Positions 8,527-16,037 of a DNA stretch of 64,000 bases are shown in pieces; positions within the stretch are counted from its first letter, which is position 1; the number at the start of each line of letters is the position of its first letter. The notes under the pieces are model-generated. The model was given only the letters and a program-made list of their open reading frames with translations, searched no databases and was not told the origin of the DNA. Position numbers and translations under genes: made by a program. The DNA comes from Allonocardiopsis opalescens (lineage in GTDB: Bacteria > Actinomycetota > Actinomycetes > Streptosporangiales > Streptosporangiaceae), in assembly GCF_003002095.1 (NCBI RefSeq), contig NZ_PVZC01000007.1:186001-250000 (forward strand), read 5' to 3'.

Positions 8527-10071
8527 GTGACTCTTTCCGCTGAGCAGGCCGGTACCGTGGTGCTACTGACTCCGCTTGAGCTGGAGTATCGCGCGATGCG
8601 CGCGTTCGTCACCGAACTGGAGGAGTACCCGCACTCGCGGGGAACCCTATTCGAAGTCGGGCGGATTTCCGGGGTGCCATGGCGGGTCGCCTTGGCGGCG
8701 ACGGGAGAGGGCAACCGCCCGGCGGCGGTCCTGGCCGAGCGGGCCATCGACACATTCGATCCGGTGGCGGTGCTTGTCGTCGGCATCGCGGGCGGTCTCA
8801 AGTCCGATATCCGGTTGGGCGACGTGGTGGTGTCCTCGTGGGTGTACGCCTACGGGGGCGGCAAGGAGGATCAGGCAGGATTCCACGCCTCACCCCGCGC
8901 CTGGCCCAGCGCCCATCGGCTCACCGAGGCGGCGCGGGCGGTCAGCCGCAATGACGACTGGGCCGCCTCGCAGGCCGGAAGCGCCGCACCTGCCGTCCAC
9001 TTCAAACCGATCGCCGCCGGTGAGATCGTGCTCAATTCGCGGGTGACTCCGCTCGCGCAGCAGCTGAATACGTTCTATCGCGACGCTGTGGCCATCGAAA
9101 TGGAGAGTGCGGGCGTTGCCGACGCCGCACATCTCAATGACGATCTGCCCTTGCTGACGATCCGCGGAATCAGCGACTTGGCGGATGGAGAGAAGCATCT
9201 CAGCGACGAGGCCGGACTACAGCCCATCGCTGCTTCGCATGCTGCAGCGTTCGCCGCCGCGCTCCTCAGGAAACTCGCCGGGGTGCTGCCGGTGAAAGTG
9301 CGCCCGGAGACACCGCGGATGGTGCAGGAGATCGTGGGCGCGCCGGGGAACACCCTCAACGTGGTTCAGCACGGCAACCTGTACGTCAACGAGCGGCCCG
9401 CGGCCCAGCCCTCGTCGGACACGGCCGCGCCAGTCGCCGAGAACGGAACGGTCTGGCGACCACTTGCCGAGGCGCTGACGACCACCTGGTGTTCCCAGTT
9501 CACATCCAGACGCGGCCGAGCGTCGGCGAGTCTCGAACTTCACCTGGTGCCCGCCGACCAGACGGCTCGGCTAGAAGTTCGGCGGCTGGCGGCGCTCAAT
9601 GGCGAGCTGGCGGCTCTGGGCAGGACGCAGAAGCTGTTCGATTCCATGGAGGCACTGTCGACCGATGACCTCGCGGTGGTGACCTCCGAGTCCGGCAGCG
9701 GCCTGGCCGTCACCCGTGGCGGTCAGCGCTCCGCCTGGCAGCCATTGCCGAAAGACGGGCTCGGCGCAGTGCTCGACCCGGCGGACTTGGCCGAACGCCT
9801 GGAGTTCCTGCTCAATGTACTCCTTCAGATCAATGTGTTCTCTCCGGTCGAAGTGGGCTGCGCGGTGGGTATCACGGAACCACTTCTCGTCGCCGAAGGT
9901 CGCGTGTCAGATCTTCCGCGCCACACCGCCCGCGTGCGGCCCTCGACGGCGCCCGTGCGCGTCGCCGCTGATGACGTCGTGCCGCTGACCTGCATCACCG
10001 CCGATGCCGGCGGGATCGCCGAGGAACTCTGCGCCCGCCTCATGCAGGAGTTCCGCATGGAACTTCGGTGA
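8527..10071 (+). CDS. nucleosidase-domain effector with NLR-matching motif
   Basis: A 514-residue protein starting at a GTG after AAAAGGAA (8513-8520). Residues 10-250 form a purine-nucleoside-phosphorylase/MTA-SAH-nucleosidase-type domain: VVGIAGGLKSDIRLGDVV (84-101), the base/ribose site AIEMESAG (189-196) and RGISDLADG (213-221), which holds the catalytic-type Asp. Such domains act as nucleotide- or NAD-consuming effectors in bacterial immune systems. Residues 274-288, with NVVQHGNLYVN at their centre, match the N-terminal motif of the divergent ATPase. About 220 further residues form a domain I do not recognise, with a hydrophobic helix (LLNVLLQINVF) near 435. The likely role is to be switched on by the ATPase and destroy a purine nucleoside, nucleotide or cofactor. 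That role is inferred. Confidence 0.75.
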   Translation: MTLSAEQAGTVVLLTPLELEYRAMRAFVTELEEYPHSRGTLFEVGRISGVPWRVALAATGEGNRPAAVLAERAIDTFDPVAVLVVGIAGGLKSDIRLGDVVVSSWVYAYGGGKEDQAGFHASPRAWPSAHRLTEAARAVSRNDDWAASQAGSAAPAVHFKPIAAGEIVLNSRVTPLAQQLNTFYRDAVAIEMESAGVADAAHLNDDLPLLTIRGISDLADGEKHLSDEAGLQPIAASHAAAFAAALLRKLAGVLPVKVRPETPRMVQEIVGAPGNTLNVVQHGNLYVNERPAAQPSSDTAAPVAENGTVWRPLAEALTTTWCSQFTSRRGRASASLELHLVPADQTARLEVRRLAALNGELAALGRTQKLFDSMEALSTDDLAVVTSESGSGLAVTRGGQRSAWQPLPKDGLGAVLDPADLAERLEFLLNVLLQINVFSPVEVGCAVGITEPLLVAEGRVSDLPRHTARVRPSTAPVRVAADDVVPLTCITADAGGIAEELCARLMQEFRMELR

Positions 10072-10318
10072 CCCGAGGGCAGTTGGCAGCGTGCACCAGC
10101 GCGGCATTGCCACGCTCCCAACGTCGCTGAGGCGGGACGGCCCGACGATGCGCATTCCGCTGTCGATCATCGTGGGCAACCCACCCGGCACGGCTATGCC
10201 CTCTTCCGCCTATAGGACATGCCGATCAGAAAATCATCGGCGGAGCTATCGACTCGTCGTTGGAAAGCACGGATACTGACGGCATTCGATATGTGCGGTG
10301 TTGGGGAAAGGGCCGTCG

Positions 10319-10990
10319 ATGACCTGGGCCGAGGAGGTCGCCACCCGAGTGATCATTGTGGAGTACGAGCACATCAAGGATGAGCAGAAAACCAGGATCG
10401 GCTTCAGGGACAACCTGCTCTACGCCACATTCGCCTCGCTGGCGGGAATCATCGCCGTCACAGTCTCTTCGGGCAGCCGTGTTTTTCTCTTGCTGGTTCC
10501 ACCAGTCTGCCTCGTCCTCGGATGGACGTACCTCGTCAACGACGAAAAGATCTCCGCGATCGGGAGGTACGTTCGCGGTGAGTTGGCCCCGCGGCTGGCA
10601 AGTCTCACCGACGACCGGACGACTGTGTTCAGCTGGGAGGTGGCGCACCGCGCCGACCGGCACCGCATCTCCCGCAAGTACTTCCAGCTCGCGATCGACA
10701 TGCTCACCTTCTGCGGCGCACCGCTCGTCGCCGTCGTCGTCTACTGGTCCGGCATGTGGTCAGGCCTGCCAGGATCGAGAACCTTATTGGTCGTGTCCTT
10801 CGTCGAACTGGCCGCCATCGCCGTACTCGCCGCGCAGATCGTGATGTACGCGGACGTGAAACGTGAGAGCCGTCTGGAGAGAACCGGCCGAGACAGTAAT
10901 CGATCACGCTCCTGGACAAGCCCGTGGCATATTCTGCGCACGCGTTCGAAGGCGCGATTCGCCAACGGCGCACCAAAGATCAGACAATGA
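10319..10990 (+). CDS. four-helix membrane protein of the defence island
   Basis: A 223-residue protein. The ATG at 10319 is chosen because GGGGAAAGGG (10303-10312) lies just before it; an in-frame GTG at 10298 lacks such a site. Two hydrophobic hairpins are visible: segments near 33-50 and 55-73, and near 126-145 and 155-177. They are joined by a charged cytoplasmic loop, and a basic, Ser/Arg-rich tail follows. The N-terminus has a charged amphipathic stretch (YEHIKDEQKTRIGFRDN). Residue 156 is a TTA leucine codon (10784-10786). The family is unknown to me; the 2+2 layout recalls SLATT-like membrane effectors in conflict systems. It lies about 250 bases after the nucleosidase gene, so it may be a separate unit. 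Confidence 0.65.
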   Translation: MTWAEEVATRVIIVEYEHIKDEQKTRIGFRDNLLYATFASLAGIIAVTVSSGSRVFLLLVPPVCLVLGWTYLVNDEKISAIGRYVRGELAPRLASLTDDRTTVFSWEVAHRADRHRISRKYFQLAIDMLTFCGAPLVAVVVYWSGMWSGLPGSRTLLVVSFVELAAIAVLAAQIVMYADVKRESRLERTGRDSNRSRSWTSPWHILRTRSKARFANGAPKIRQ

Positions 10991-11102
10991 TCTCCGGACC
11001 TTTCACCGACGTTCCTTGGCCGACAGGCAGGTTCCGGCTCGCACGGCGCCGGTTAAGGAACTGATCCATACCGAGCGCCGTTCACCGATCACCGTCGCCG
11101 CG

Positions 11103-11717
11103 TCAGGCCCGGGGCGGGTCCTCGGGGAGGGTGCCGGTGAGGGCGCGTAGGAGTGTGTCGGTGAGGCGGTCGAGGTAGGGCGGATCGACGGGGGCGGCTC
11201 GGACGATGAGGCGCCAGTAGACGGGGGCGGCGATCAGGTCCAGGGCGATGTCGAGGTCGGTGTCCGGGGGTAGTTCGCCGCGGTCGATGGCGCGTTGCAG
11301 CATTTCCGCGCTGCGTCGGCGCTTGGGGGTGCCGACCATGGCGTCGACCACTTCGGCGAGGGCGGGGTCGCGGGCGACCTCGGTGACCAGGTCGGGGAGG
11401 ATCCGGGCGAAGCGGGGGTGGGCCAGCCAGTCGACGACGGTGTCCAGGCTCGCGCGGATGTCGCCGCGGAGTGAGCCGATGTCGGGGACGGTGGCGCGCT
11501 CCATGGTGAAATCGGCGATCACCGCGATGGCCATCTCGCGCTTGGAGGGCCAGCGGCGGTAGAGCGCGCTCTTGCCCACGCCCGCGCGCCGGGCGACGGC
11601 CTCCATGGACAGGCGCGCGTAGCCCTGCTCGGCCAGTTCGTCCAGGGCGGCTTCGACGATGGCCTCGGTGACCGTCGCTTGCAGGACGGCCGCGCCGGTA
11701 GGCGGGCGGCGGGTCAT
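11103..11717 (-). CDS. TetR/AcrR-family repressor
   Basis: A 204-residue regulator. The N-terminal helix-turn-helix is clear: ALDELAEQGYARLSMEAVARRAGVGKSALYRRWPSK spans about residues 24-60 and matches the TetR signature. The C-terminal 140 residues form the usual helical ligand-binding and dimerisation part (TetR_C-like, with LDTVVDWLAHPRFARILPDL near residue 90). It is divergent from an NTF2-like protein and an NmrA-like reductase. The 90-base gap between them holds strong inverted repeats, so it probably represses itself and those genes. The inducer is unknown. Confidence 0.9.
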   Translation of the reverse strand: MTRRPPTGAAVLQATVTEAIVEAALDELAEQGYARLSMEAVARRAGVGKSALYRRWPSKREMAIAVIADFTMERATVPDIGSLRGDIRASLDTVVDWLAHPRFARILPDLVTEVARDPALAEVVDAMVGTPKRRRSAEMLQRAIDRGELPPDTDLDIALDLIAAPVYWRLIVRAAPVDPPYLDRLTDTLLRALTGTLPEDPPRA

Positions 11718-11740
11718 GAGGGCCAGTGTAACGAGTGGAC

Positions 11741-11797
11741 GGTACGGGGCCGTCCCGTGTAACGTCTCGACGGGACGGTACCGTACCGTCGAGACGT
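11741..11797. promoter_or_regulatory. probable TetR operator, overlapping dyads
   Basis: Two overlapping dyads lie just before the NTF2-like gene. A 17-base perfect palindrome GACGGTACcGTACCGTC spans 11774-11790. An outer repeat has arms ACGTCTCGACGG (11762-11773) and CCGTCGAGACGT (11786-11797). A weaker copy, GGACGG and CCGTCC with a seven-base spacer, lies at about 11737-11755, close to the TetR start. Their position between divergent genes fits autoregulation by the TetR protein. Confidence 0.6.
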
Positions 11798-11807
11798 AGG
11801 AGTATCG

Positions 11808-12245
11808 ATGGAATCAGTCGAACTGGTCGAGCATGCTCTCGGACTGCTACTAGCCAAGGACATGCGGGGCTTCGCCCGGTTGTGGGCGCAGGACGGGGTG
11901 ATCGAGTTCCCGTTCGCGCCGCCCGGCTATCCGGAGCGGGTCGAAGGCCGGGCCGCGATCGAGGAGTACCTGCGCGGCTACCCCGGCATCCTCGACGTCC
12001 GGGAGATCGCCGAGCAGGCCGTGCACCAGAGCGTCGACCCGGAGGTGGTGATCGCCGAGATCGAGACGGCCGGGCTGGTGGTCGCCACCGGGCGGCCGTA
12101 CCGGATGCGCTACATCGCCGTCATCACCGTGCGGGACGGCGAGATTTGGCGATACCGCGATTACTGGAACCCGCTGGCCGCGGCCGAGGCCATGGGCGGC
12201 GTGCAGGCGTTCACCAAGGCCTTCGCCGGGGGCGGCGGTGGCTGA
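11808..12245 (+). CDS. NTF2/SnoaL-fold protein
   Basis: A 145-residue small alpha+beta protein. LVEHALGLLLAKDMRGFARLWAQDGVIEFPFAPP (residues 5-38) is the typical SnoaL/NTF2 start: a helix followed by a strand facing the pocket. A WRYRDYWNP segment near residue 115 closes the sheet. Members are isomerases, cyclases, hydratases or simple ligand binders; no catalytic set can be named here. The gene follows the TetR operator, and its end overlaps the NmrA-like gene by eight bases, so the two form an operon. The pair probably detoxifies or modifies a small molecule sensed by the TetR protein; this is inference. Confidence 0.75.
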   Translation: MESVELVEHALGLLLAKDMRGFARLWAQDGVIEFPFAPPGYPERVEGRAAIEEYLRGYPGILDVREIAEQAVHQSVDPEVVIAEIETAGLVVATGRPYRMRYIAVITVRDGEIWRYRDYWNPLAAAEAMGGVQAFTKAFAGGGGG

Positions 12246-13053
12246 GGTCCTGGTCATCGGAGCGACCGGCACCACCGGCTCGCGGGTGGCCGCCTTCCTG
12301 CGCGGGCGCGGGGTGCCGCTGCGGGCCGCGAGCCGCACCGAAGGGCTCGCCGGGCATGTGCGCTTCGACTGGGCCGATCCGAAGACCCACGCGCCCGCGC
12401 TGTCGGGGGTGTCGGCCGTCTACCTCGTCGCGCCCATCGGCGTGGCCGAGCCCGCGCCGCTGGTGGCGACGTTCCTGGCGGCGGCCGCGGACCAGGGGGT
12501 CCGGCGGGTGGTGCTGCTCGGCTCGTCCGCGGTGCCGGAGGGTCCGACGGGGATGGGCGCGCTGTACCGCCTGGTGCGCACCGGCATGCCCGAGTGGACG
12601 GTGCTGCGCCCGTCGTGGTTCGCGCAGAACTTCACCGGCGGCGCCCTCGCCCTCAGGGCGCGGGGCGGCGAACTCCTGTCCGCGACGGGCGAGGGCCGCG
12701 TGGCCTTCATCGACGCCGCCGACATCGCCGCGGTCGCGGCCCGCGCCCTGATCGACGAGCCGCCGCACGACACCGAGCACATCCTCACCGGCCCAAAGCC
12801 GCTGAGCTACGCCGAGGTCGCCGAGATCGTCGCCCGGCACACCGGCCGGCCGCTGCGCCACCGGACGGTCGGCGCGGACGAGCTGGCCCGGCACTTCACC
12901 GCGCACGGCCTGCCTCCGGACTTCGCCGCCACGCTCGCCGAGCTGGACACCCGCATCGCGGCCGGCTCCGAAGACCGGGTCACCGACACCGTCGAACGGC
13001 TGACCGGCCGCCCGGCCCGCACGTTCCGGGAGGTCTATCCGGCGGTCTCGTGA
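12238..13053 (+). CDS. NmrA-like NAD(P)-binding reductase
   Basis: A 271-residue atypical short-chain dehydrogenase of the NmrA/QOR2 group. The nucleotide-binding loop VIGATGTTGSRVA is at residues 6-18. SAVYLVAPIGV (58-68), LLGSSAVPEG (about 96-105) and the WTVLRPSWFAQNF segment (about 119-131) are typical of NmrA-like NAD(P)H-dependent proteins. The usual Tyr-Lys active-site pair is not evident, so a redox-sensing or quinone-reductase-like role is as likely as true reduction. It starts at a GTG that overlaps the preceding gene by eight bases. Confidence 0.8.
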   Translation: MAEVLVIGATGTTGSRVAAFLRGRGVPLRAASRTEGLAGHVRFDWADPKTHAPALSGVSAVYLVAPIGVAEPAPLVATFLAAAADQGVRRVVLLGSSAVPEGPTGMGALYRLVRTGMPEWTVLRPSWFAQNFTGGALALRARGGELLSATGEGRVAFIDAADIAAVAARALIDEPPHDTEHILTGPKPLSYAEVAEIVARHTGRPLRHRTVGADELARHFTAHGLPPDFAATLAELDTRIAAGSEDRVTDTVERLTGRPARTFREVYPAVS

Positions 13054-13145
13054 GCCCCTTCTCACCCATCGGCAGGCGGGCCCTGGCCCTGGTGGGCGCC
13101 GGTGCGCTGTCAGGGGCGCTCGTCATGGCGACGGCATCGCGTTGA
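13050..13145 (+). CDS. possible 31-residue membrane peptide, coupled
   Basis: A GTG overlapping the reductase stop (GTGA) opens a 31-codon frame. The peptide has a basic start (SPIGRRALAL) and one hydrophobic stretch of about 18 residues rich in Ala, Gly and Leu, as in a single-helix membrane peptide or a signal anchor. No family is known to me. The coupling overlap is the only strong support; chance is quite possible in GC-rich DNA. Confidence 0.25.
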   Translation: MSPFSPIGRRALALVGAGALSGALVMATASR

Positions 13146-13280
13146 CTCCCCGCCGCCGCTCGGGAAGCCTTGCCCCATGGCCGGGCCGAGCGCAGCGGAG
13201 GGGTCGATGGGAGTGGGCGCGGACCACGGTGCGCCGGGTGGTCGCGGCGGTGCTCGGCACCGTGACGGGGTGCCGCCCGG

Positions 13281-14225
13281 ATGAGCAGTCTCGACGCCTT
13301 CCAGGAGAAGATGGCGGCGAGCGGCCTGCCGCCGCTGCTCAGCCGGCGGCACGCCGCCTCGCCCTTCCTCGCCGAGGTGGTGACCCGCGATCTCGGGCCG
13401 CTGCGGCTGGCCGGGCTGGTCACCCCGGAGGGCGAGTGCTTCCGGGACGCCCGCTCCGCCCGGGAGGCCGACGGCGAGCTGTGGCAGATCGACCTGGTGA
13501 CGCGGGGGCGGGTGCGCGCCGAGCAGGGCGGCGGCACCGCCGTGCTCGGCCCCTCCGACCTGATCCTGGTCGACCCCATCCGGCCGGTCCGCTTCGACAG
13601 CTCCGCCACCGCCAGCGTGACCATGCTGGTGCCGCGCCGCCTGCTGCGGCTCCGTCCCGGCGACGCCGACCGGCTGGCCGGGGTGCGCGTCCGCGGCGAC
13701 CGCGGCCCCGGCGCCCTGGTGGCCGCGCTGGTGGGAGACATGGCGCGCTCGCTGTCGGGGTTCAGCGCCGAGGAGGCCGACCGGTCGGCGGCCGCCGTGA
13801 TCGAGCTGGTCGCGGTGGCGCTCTCGGCACAGCTGGGCGATCCGCGTCCGGCCTCCGACGAGGCGCTGCGCGCGCGGATCGTCGGCTTCATCGAGGCGCG
13901 GCTGCCGGACCGGAACCTCGGCCCGGCGGCGGTGGCCGCGGCGCACCACATGTCACTGCGCCGCCTGCACCGGCTCTTCGAGGACCAGCCGCTGACGGTG
14001 GCGGCCCTCATCCGCCGGCGCCGCCTGGAGCGGTGCCGCGCGGAGCTGGCCGGGTCCGCACGCACGGTCGCGGCCGTCGCCGCCCGCTGGGGCTTCGCCG
14101 ATCCTGCGCACTTCAGCCGGCTGTTCAAGGCGACCTACGGGTACAGCCCGGCGGCGCTCACATCCAACAAGCGGGCACGCGCGGTCAAGGCGTCCCCCGG
14201 TCGGCCCCGCGACGATGGTGGCTGA
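13281..14225 (+). CDS. AraC-family transcriptional regulator
   Basis: A 314-residue regulator. Residues 1-190 form the N-terminal sensor (AraC_binding_2-like cupin; DGELWQIDLVTRGRV near 65). The C-terminal 100 residues carry two helix-turn-helix motifs: LGPAAVAAAHHMSLRRLHRLF and TVAAVAARWGFADPAHFSRLFKATYGYSPAAL, the classic AraC signature. The downstream NTF2-like gene at 14242 starts 16 bases after its stop, so they may form a unit. The effector is unknown. Confidence 0.9.
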   Translation: MSSLDAFQEKMAASGLPPLLSRRHAASPFLAEVVTRDLGPLRLAGLVTPEGECFRDARSAREADGELWQIDLVTRGRVRAEQGGGTAVLGPSDLILVDPIRPVRFDSSATASVTMLVPRRLLRLRPGDADRLAGVRVRGDRGPGALVAALVGDMARSLSGFSAEEADRSAAAVIELVAVALSAQLGDPRPASDEALRARIVGFIEARLPDRNLGPAAVAAAHHMSLRRLHRLFEDQPLTVAALIRRRRLERCRAELAGSARTVAAVAARWGFADPAHFSRLFKATYGYSPAALTSNKRARAVKASPGRPRDDGG

Positions 14226-14241
14226 CACGGAAGGTGAGCGC

Positions 14242-14673
14242 ATGGAACAGTCAGTCGAGGCGATGAGCGCCATCCCGGCCCGGATGAACGAGGGCTGGAA
14301 CCGCGGTGACGCCACCGCCTTCTTCGCGGATTTCACGGACGACGCCGTGTTCGCGGACTTCGAGGGGACCATCCACACGGGACGCGAGCAGATGGTGGCC
14401 TTCCACCAGCCGCTGTTCGACACGGTGCTGAAGGGCGCCCTGCTGGTGCGGGGCGAGGTCCGCTTCGCCCGGATCCTCCGTCCGGGCACCGGGGTGGTCC
14501 ACCACCGCGTCGGACTGGTGATGCCGGGCGAGCAGGAGCCGACGAGCCGCGTCATGATGCAGCTGCTCGCGGTGGTGTGGCAGGACGACCGCTGGCGGGT
14601 CGCGGCCCTCCAGAACGCGCGCCTGGTCTCCTTCGACGCCTCGGCCGCCCTGGACTCCCTCGCCGCCGGATAG
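14242..14673 (+). CDS. SgcJ/EcaC-like NTF2-fold protein
   Basis: A 143-residue NTF2-fold protein. MNEGWNRGDATAFFADFTDDAVFADFEG (residues 14-41) matches the SgcJ/EcaC family start, and WQDDRWRVAALQNARL near residue 110 is its usual C-terminal strand pair. The name oxidoreductase is often attached to the family, but no cofactor site is seen. I chose the ATG at 14242 because AAGGTGAG lies just before it; an in-frame ATG at 14215 would overlap the AraC gene. It follows that regulator closely and is followed by a strong stem-loop. Confidence 0.75.
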   Translation: MEQSVEAMSAIPARMNEGWNRGDATAFFADFTDDAVFADFEGTIHTGREQMVAFHQPLFDTVLKGALLVRGEVRFARILRPGTGVVHHRVGLVMPGEQEPTSRVMMQLLAVVWQDDRWRVAALQNARLVSFDASAALDSLAAG

Positions 14674-14687
14674 CGGCCGCACCGCGC

Positions 14688-14717
14688 GGGCCGCCGGCCG
14701 AGCCCGGCCGGCGGCCC
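14688..14717 (+). terminator. stem-loop after the SgcJ-like gene
   Basis: Arms GGGCCGCCGGCC (14688-14699) and GGCCGGCGGCCC (14706-14717) pair perfectly over 12 bases round a six-base loop, 15 bases past the stop codon. There is no T-run. Confidence 0.5.
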
Positions 14718-14719
14718 GG

Positions 14720-14794
14720 CGGTGCCGGGGCCGGACGAACTCGGCCGGGGGTGATGCCGTAGTGCTCGCGGGGCGTCGGAGCCCGCGACAGGCC
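14720..14794 (-). pseudogene. possible remnant of an AraC-type C-terminus
   Basis: On the minus strand a short segment reads SRAPTPREHYGITP and, after a one-base shift in a run of five G (14747-14751), AEFVRPRH. This resembles the last 20 residues of AraC proteins (SRAFRREYGITPAEF). Nothing of the preceding helix-turn-helix remains. It may be a decayed gene end or a coincidence. Confidence 0.2.
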
Positions 14795-14859
14795 GGTGGT
14801 CGGTGATCTATCGCTTGCGTCGCGCTCGGGGGCACCGACCGGCCGGGGCGCCGGGGTAT

Positions 14860-15871
14860 TCAGTCGGCGCGTGCGATGGCGATGGTGGCGCCCAGGCGGT
14901 GGCCCGCCTCGTAGAACATGTACTGCACCCCGCCGTCGGAGCCGAAGGACGGCGCGGCGGAGCGGCCGGAGTCGGGCGGCCCCCTGCATCGGGGTGTGGA
15001 CCGTGCCCAGGTGCCGGCGGAGGGAGAAGTCGGCGCCGACCTCGGTCGCCCGGATGTCGCCGCGGTCGGTGTGGTAGACGACGAGCGTCCGGCCGCCGCG
15101 GACGACCAGGTGCGGACCTGACAGGTTCGACACGCCCACGTCGGTGTGGCGGACGAGCGGGTCGCGGGCGAAGTCGAAGTCGATGCCGTCGGCGGACCAG
15201 CCCCAGCCGATGTCGCGGTGGTCGTTCGTCCCGTTGCGCATGAAGACCATGACGTACCGCGCGCCGCGGTCCGGCAGCCGGTGCTCGAAGACGCGTGCGT
15301 AGGAGGTCTCGGTGGTGCCCGGGATCATCGAGGTGTCCAGCACCACGCCCTGGTAGGTGAAGCGCACGCCGTCCCTGGAGCGGGCCAGCCGGGTGGTGCG
15401 GTTCTCGCCGTGGAAGTACAGCCACATCTCGCGGTGCTCGGCGTTCCACATCACGTGCGGTGAGGACACGTGGCTCACCGAGTAGTGCGGGGACCACACC
15501 CGGGACACGATCGGGTTGCCCGGGTGCTCGGTGAAGGGGCCCTCCGGGCTGTCGGCGTAGGCGAGGCAGATCCCGCCGGGCGCGTCGTGCGGCGCGTAGT
15601 AGAGCAGGAAGCGGCCGGGGGCGTCGGTGAGGCGGCCCGCGGTGCCGCGCAGGCAGGGGAAGATCAGCTCCCCGGTCGGGTTGTAGGCCAGCGAGGAGGT
15701 GTCCAGCGCCTCGCGGACGAAGCGGTAGGTCGGCAGCACGTCCGCGGCGGCGGGCGGGGCGGGGATCGCGGCGGCCAGGACGGCGCCGGCCACGACGGTG
15801 CCGGTGCCGAGCAGGGCGGTCCTGCGGTCGATGTGCGGTGCGGTTGACGGTCGGGGGCGGGCGTCGGCCAT
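14860..15871 (-). pseudogene. secreted five-bladed-propeller glycosidase-like protein, frameshifted
   Basis: The start has a twin-arginine-type signal (RRTALLG near residue 17, then a hydrophobic Ala-rich stretch to about residue 45). The body looks like a GH43/GH62-like propeller: LIFPCLRGTAGRL, LYYAPHDAPGGICLAYADSPEGPF, SSPHVMWNAEHREMWLYFHGEN and VMVFMRNGTNDHRDIGWGWSADG follow in order. At about 14974-14984 the frame shifts by one base: the old frame runs on as arginine-rich nonsense, while the next frame reads SFGSDGGVQYMFYEAGHRLG and stops at 14860-14862. The break falls in a five-C run, so either one C is extra in this sequence or the gene is inactive. It is divergent from the LacI gene and likely LacI-regulated. 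The substrate is unknown. Confidence 0.7.
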
Positions 15872-15946
15872 GACGGTTCCCTTCCAGGGGGCGGGTGCAC
15901 CGATGGCCTCCGAGTGTCGACCAGCGCCGACGCACTGGTCAAGGCG

Positions 15947-15960
15947 CTAATACGCATTAA
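15947..15960. promoter_or_regulatory. LacI-type operator, site 1
   Basis: CTAATACGCATTAA has near-symmetric arms round a central CG, as LacI-family operators do. It lies just upstream of a possible -35 element TTGACC (complement of 15938-15943) for the leftward glycosidase-like gene. Confidence 0.6.
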
Positions 15961-16001
15961 TGAAACTCTTCGGGTGAAACGCTGGAAATCGCGCCGAAAC
16001 C

Positions 16002-16030
16002 TTGACACGGCGCTGAGATGCGGCTCACAG
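16002..16030 (+). promoter_or_regulatory. possible promoter of the LacI gene
   Basis: TTGACA at 16002-16007 is a consensus -35 element. With an 18-base spacer the -10 would be a weak CACAGT (16026-16031). Operator site 2 would then cover the transcription start. Confidence 0.35.
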
Positions 16031-16037
16031 TCATGGA

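Noticed and set aside
8454-8801. N-terminal extension of the NLR-like ATPase by 116 residues
   Set aside because: The extension overlaps the start of the divergent nucleosidase gene, which has a good ribosome-binding site, and reads as Ser/Arg/Thr-rich sequence. The GTG at 8453 puts the shared motif near the N-terminus, as in related proteins.
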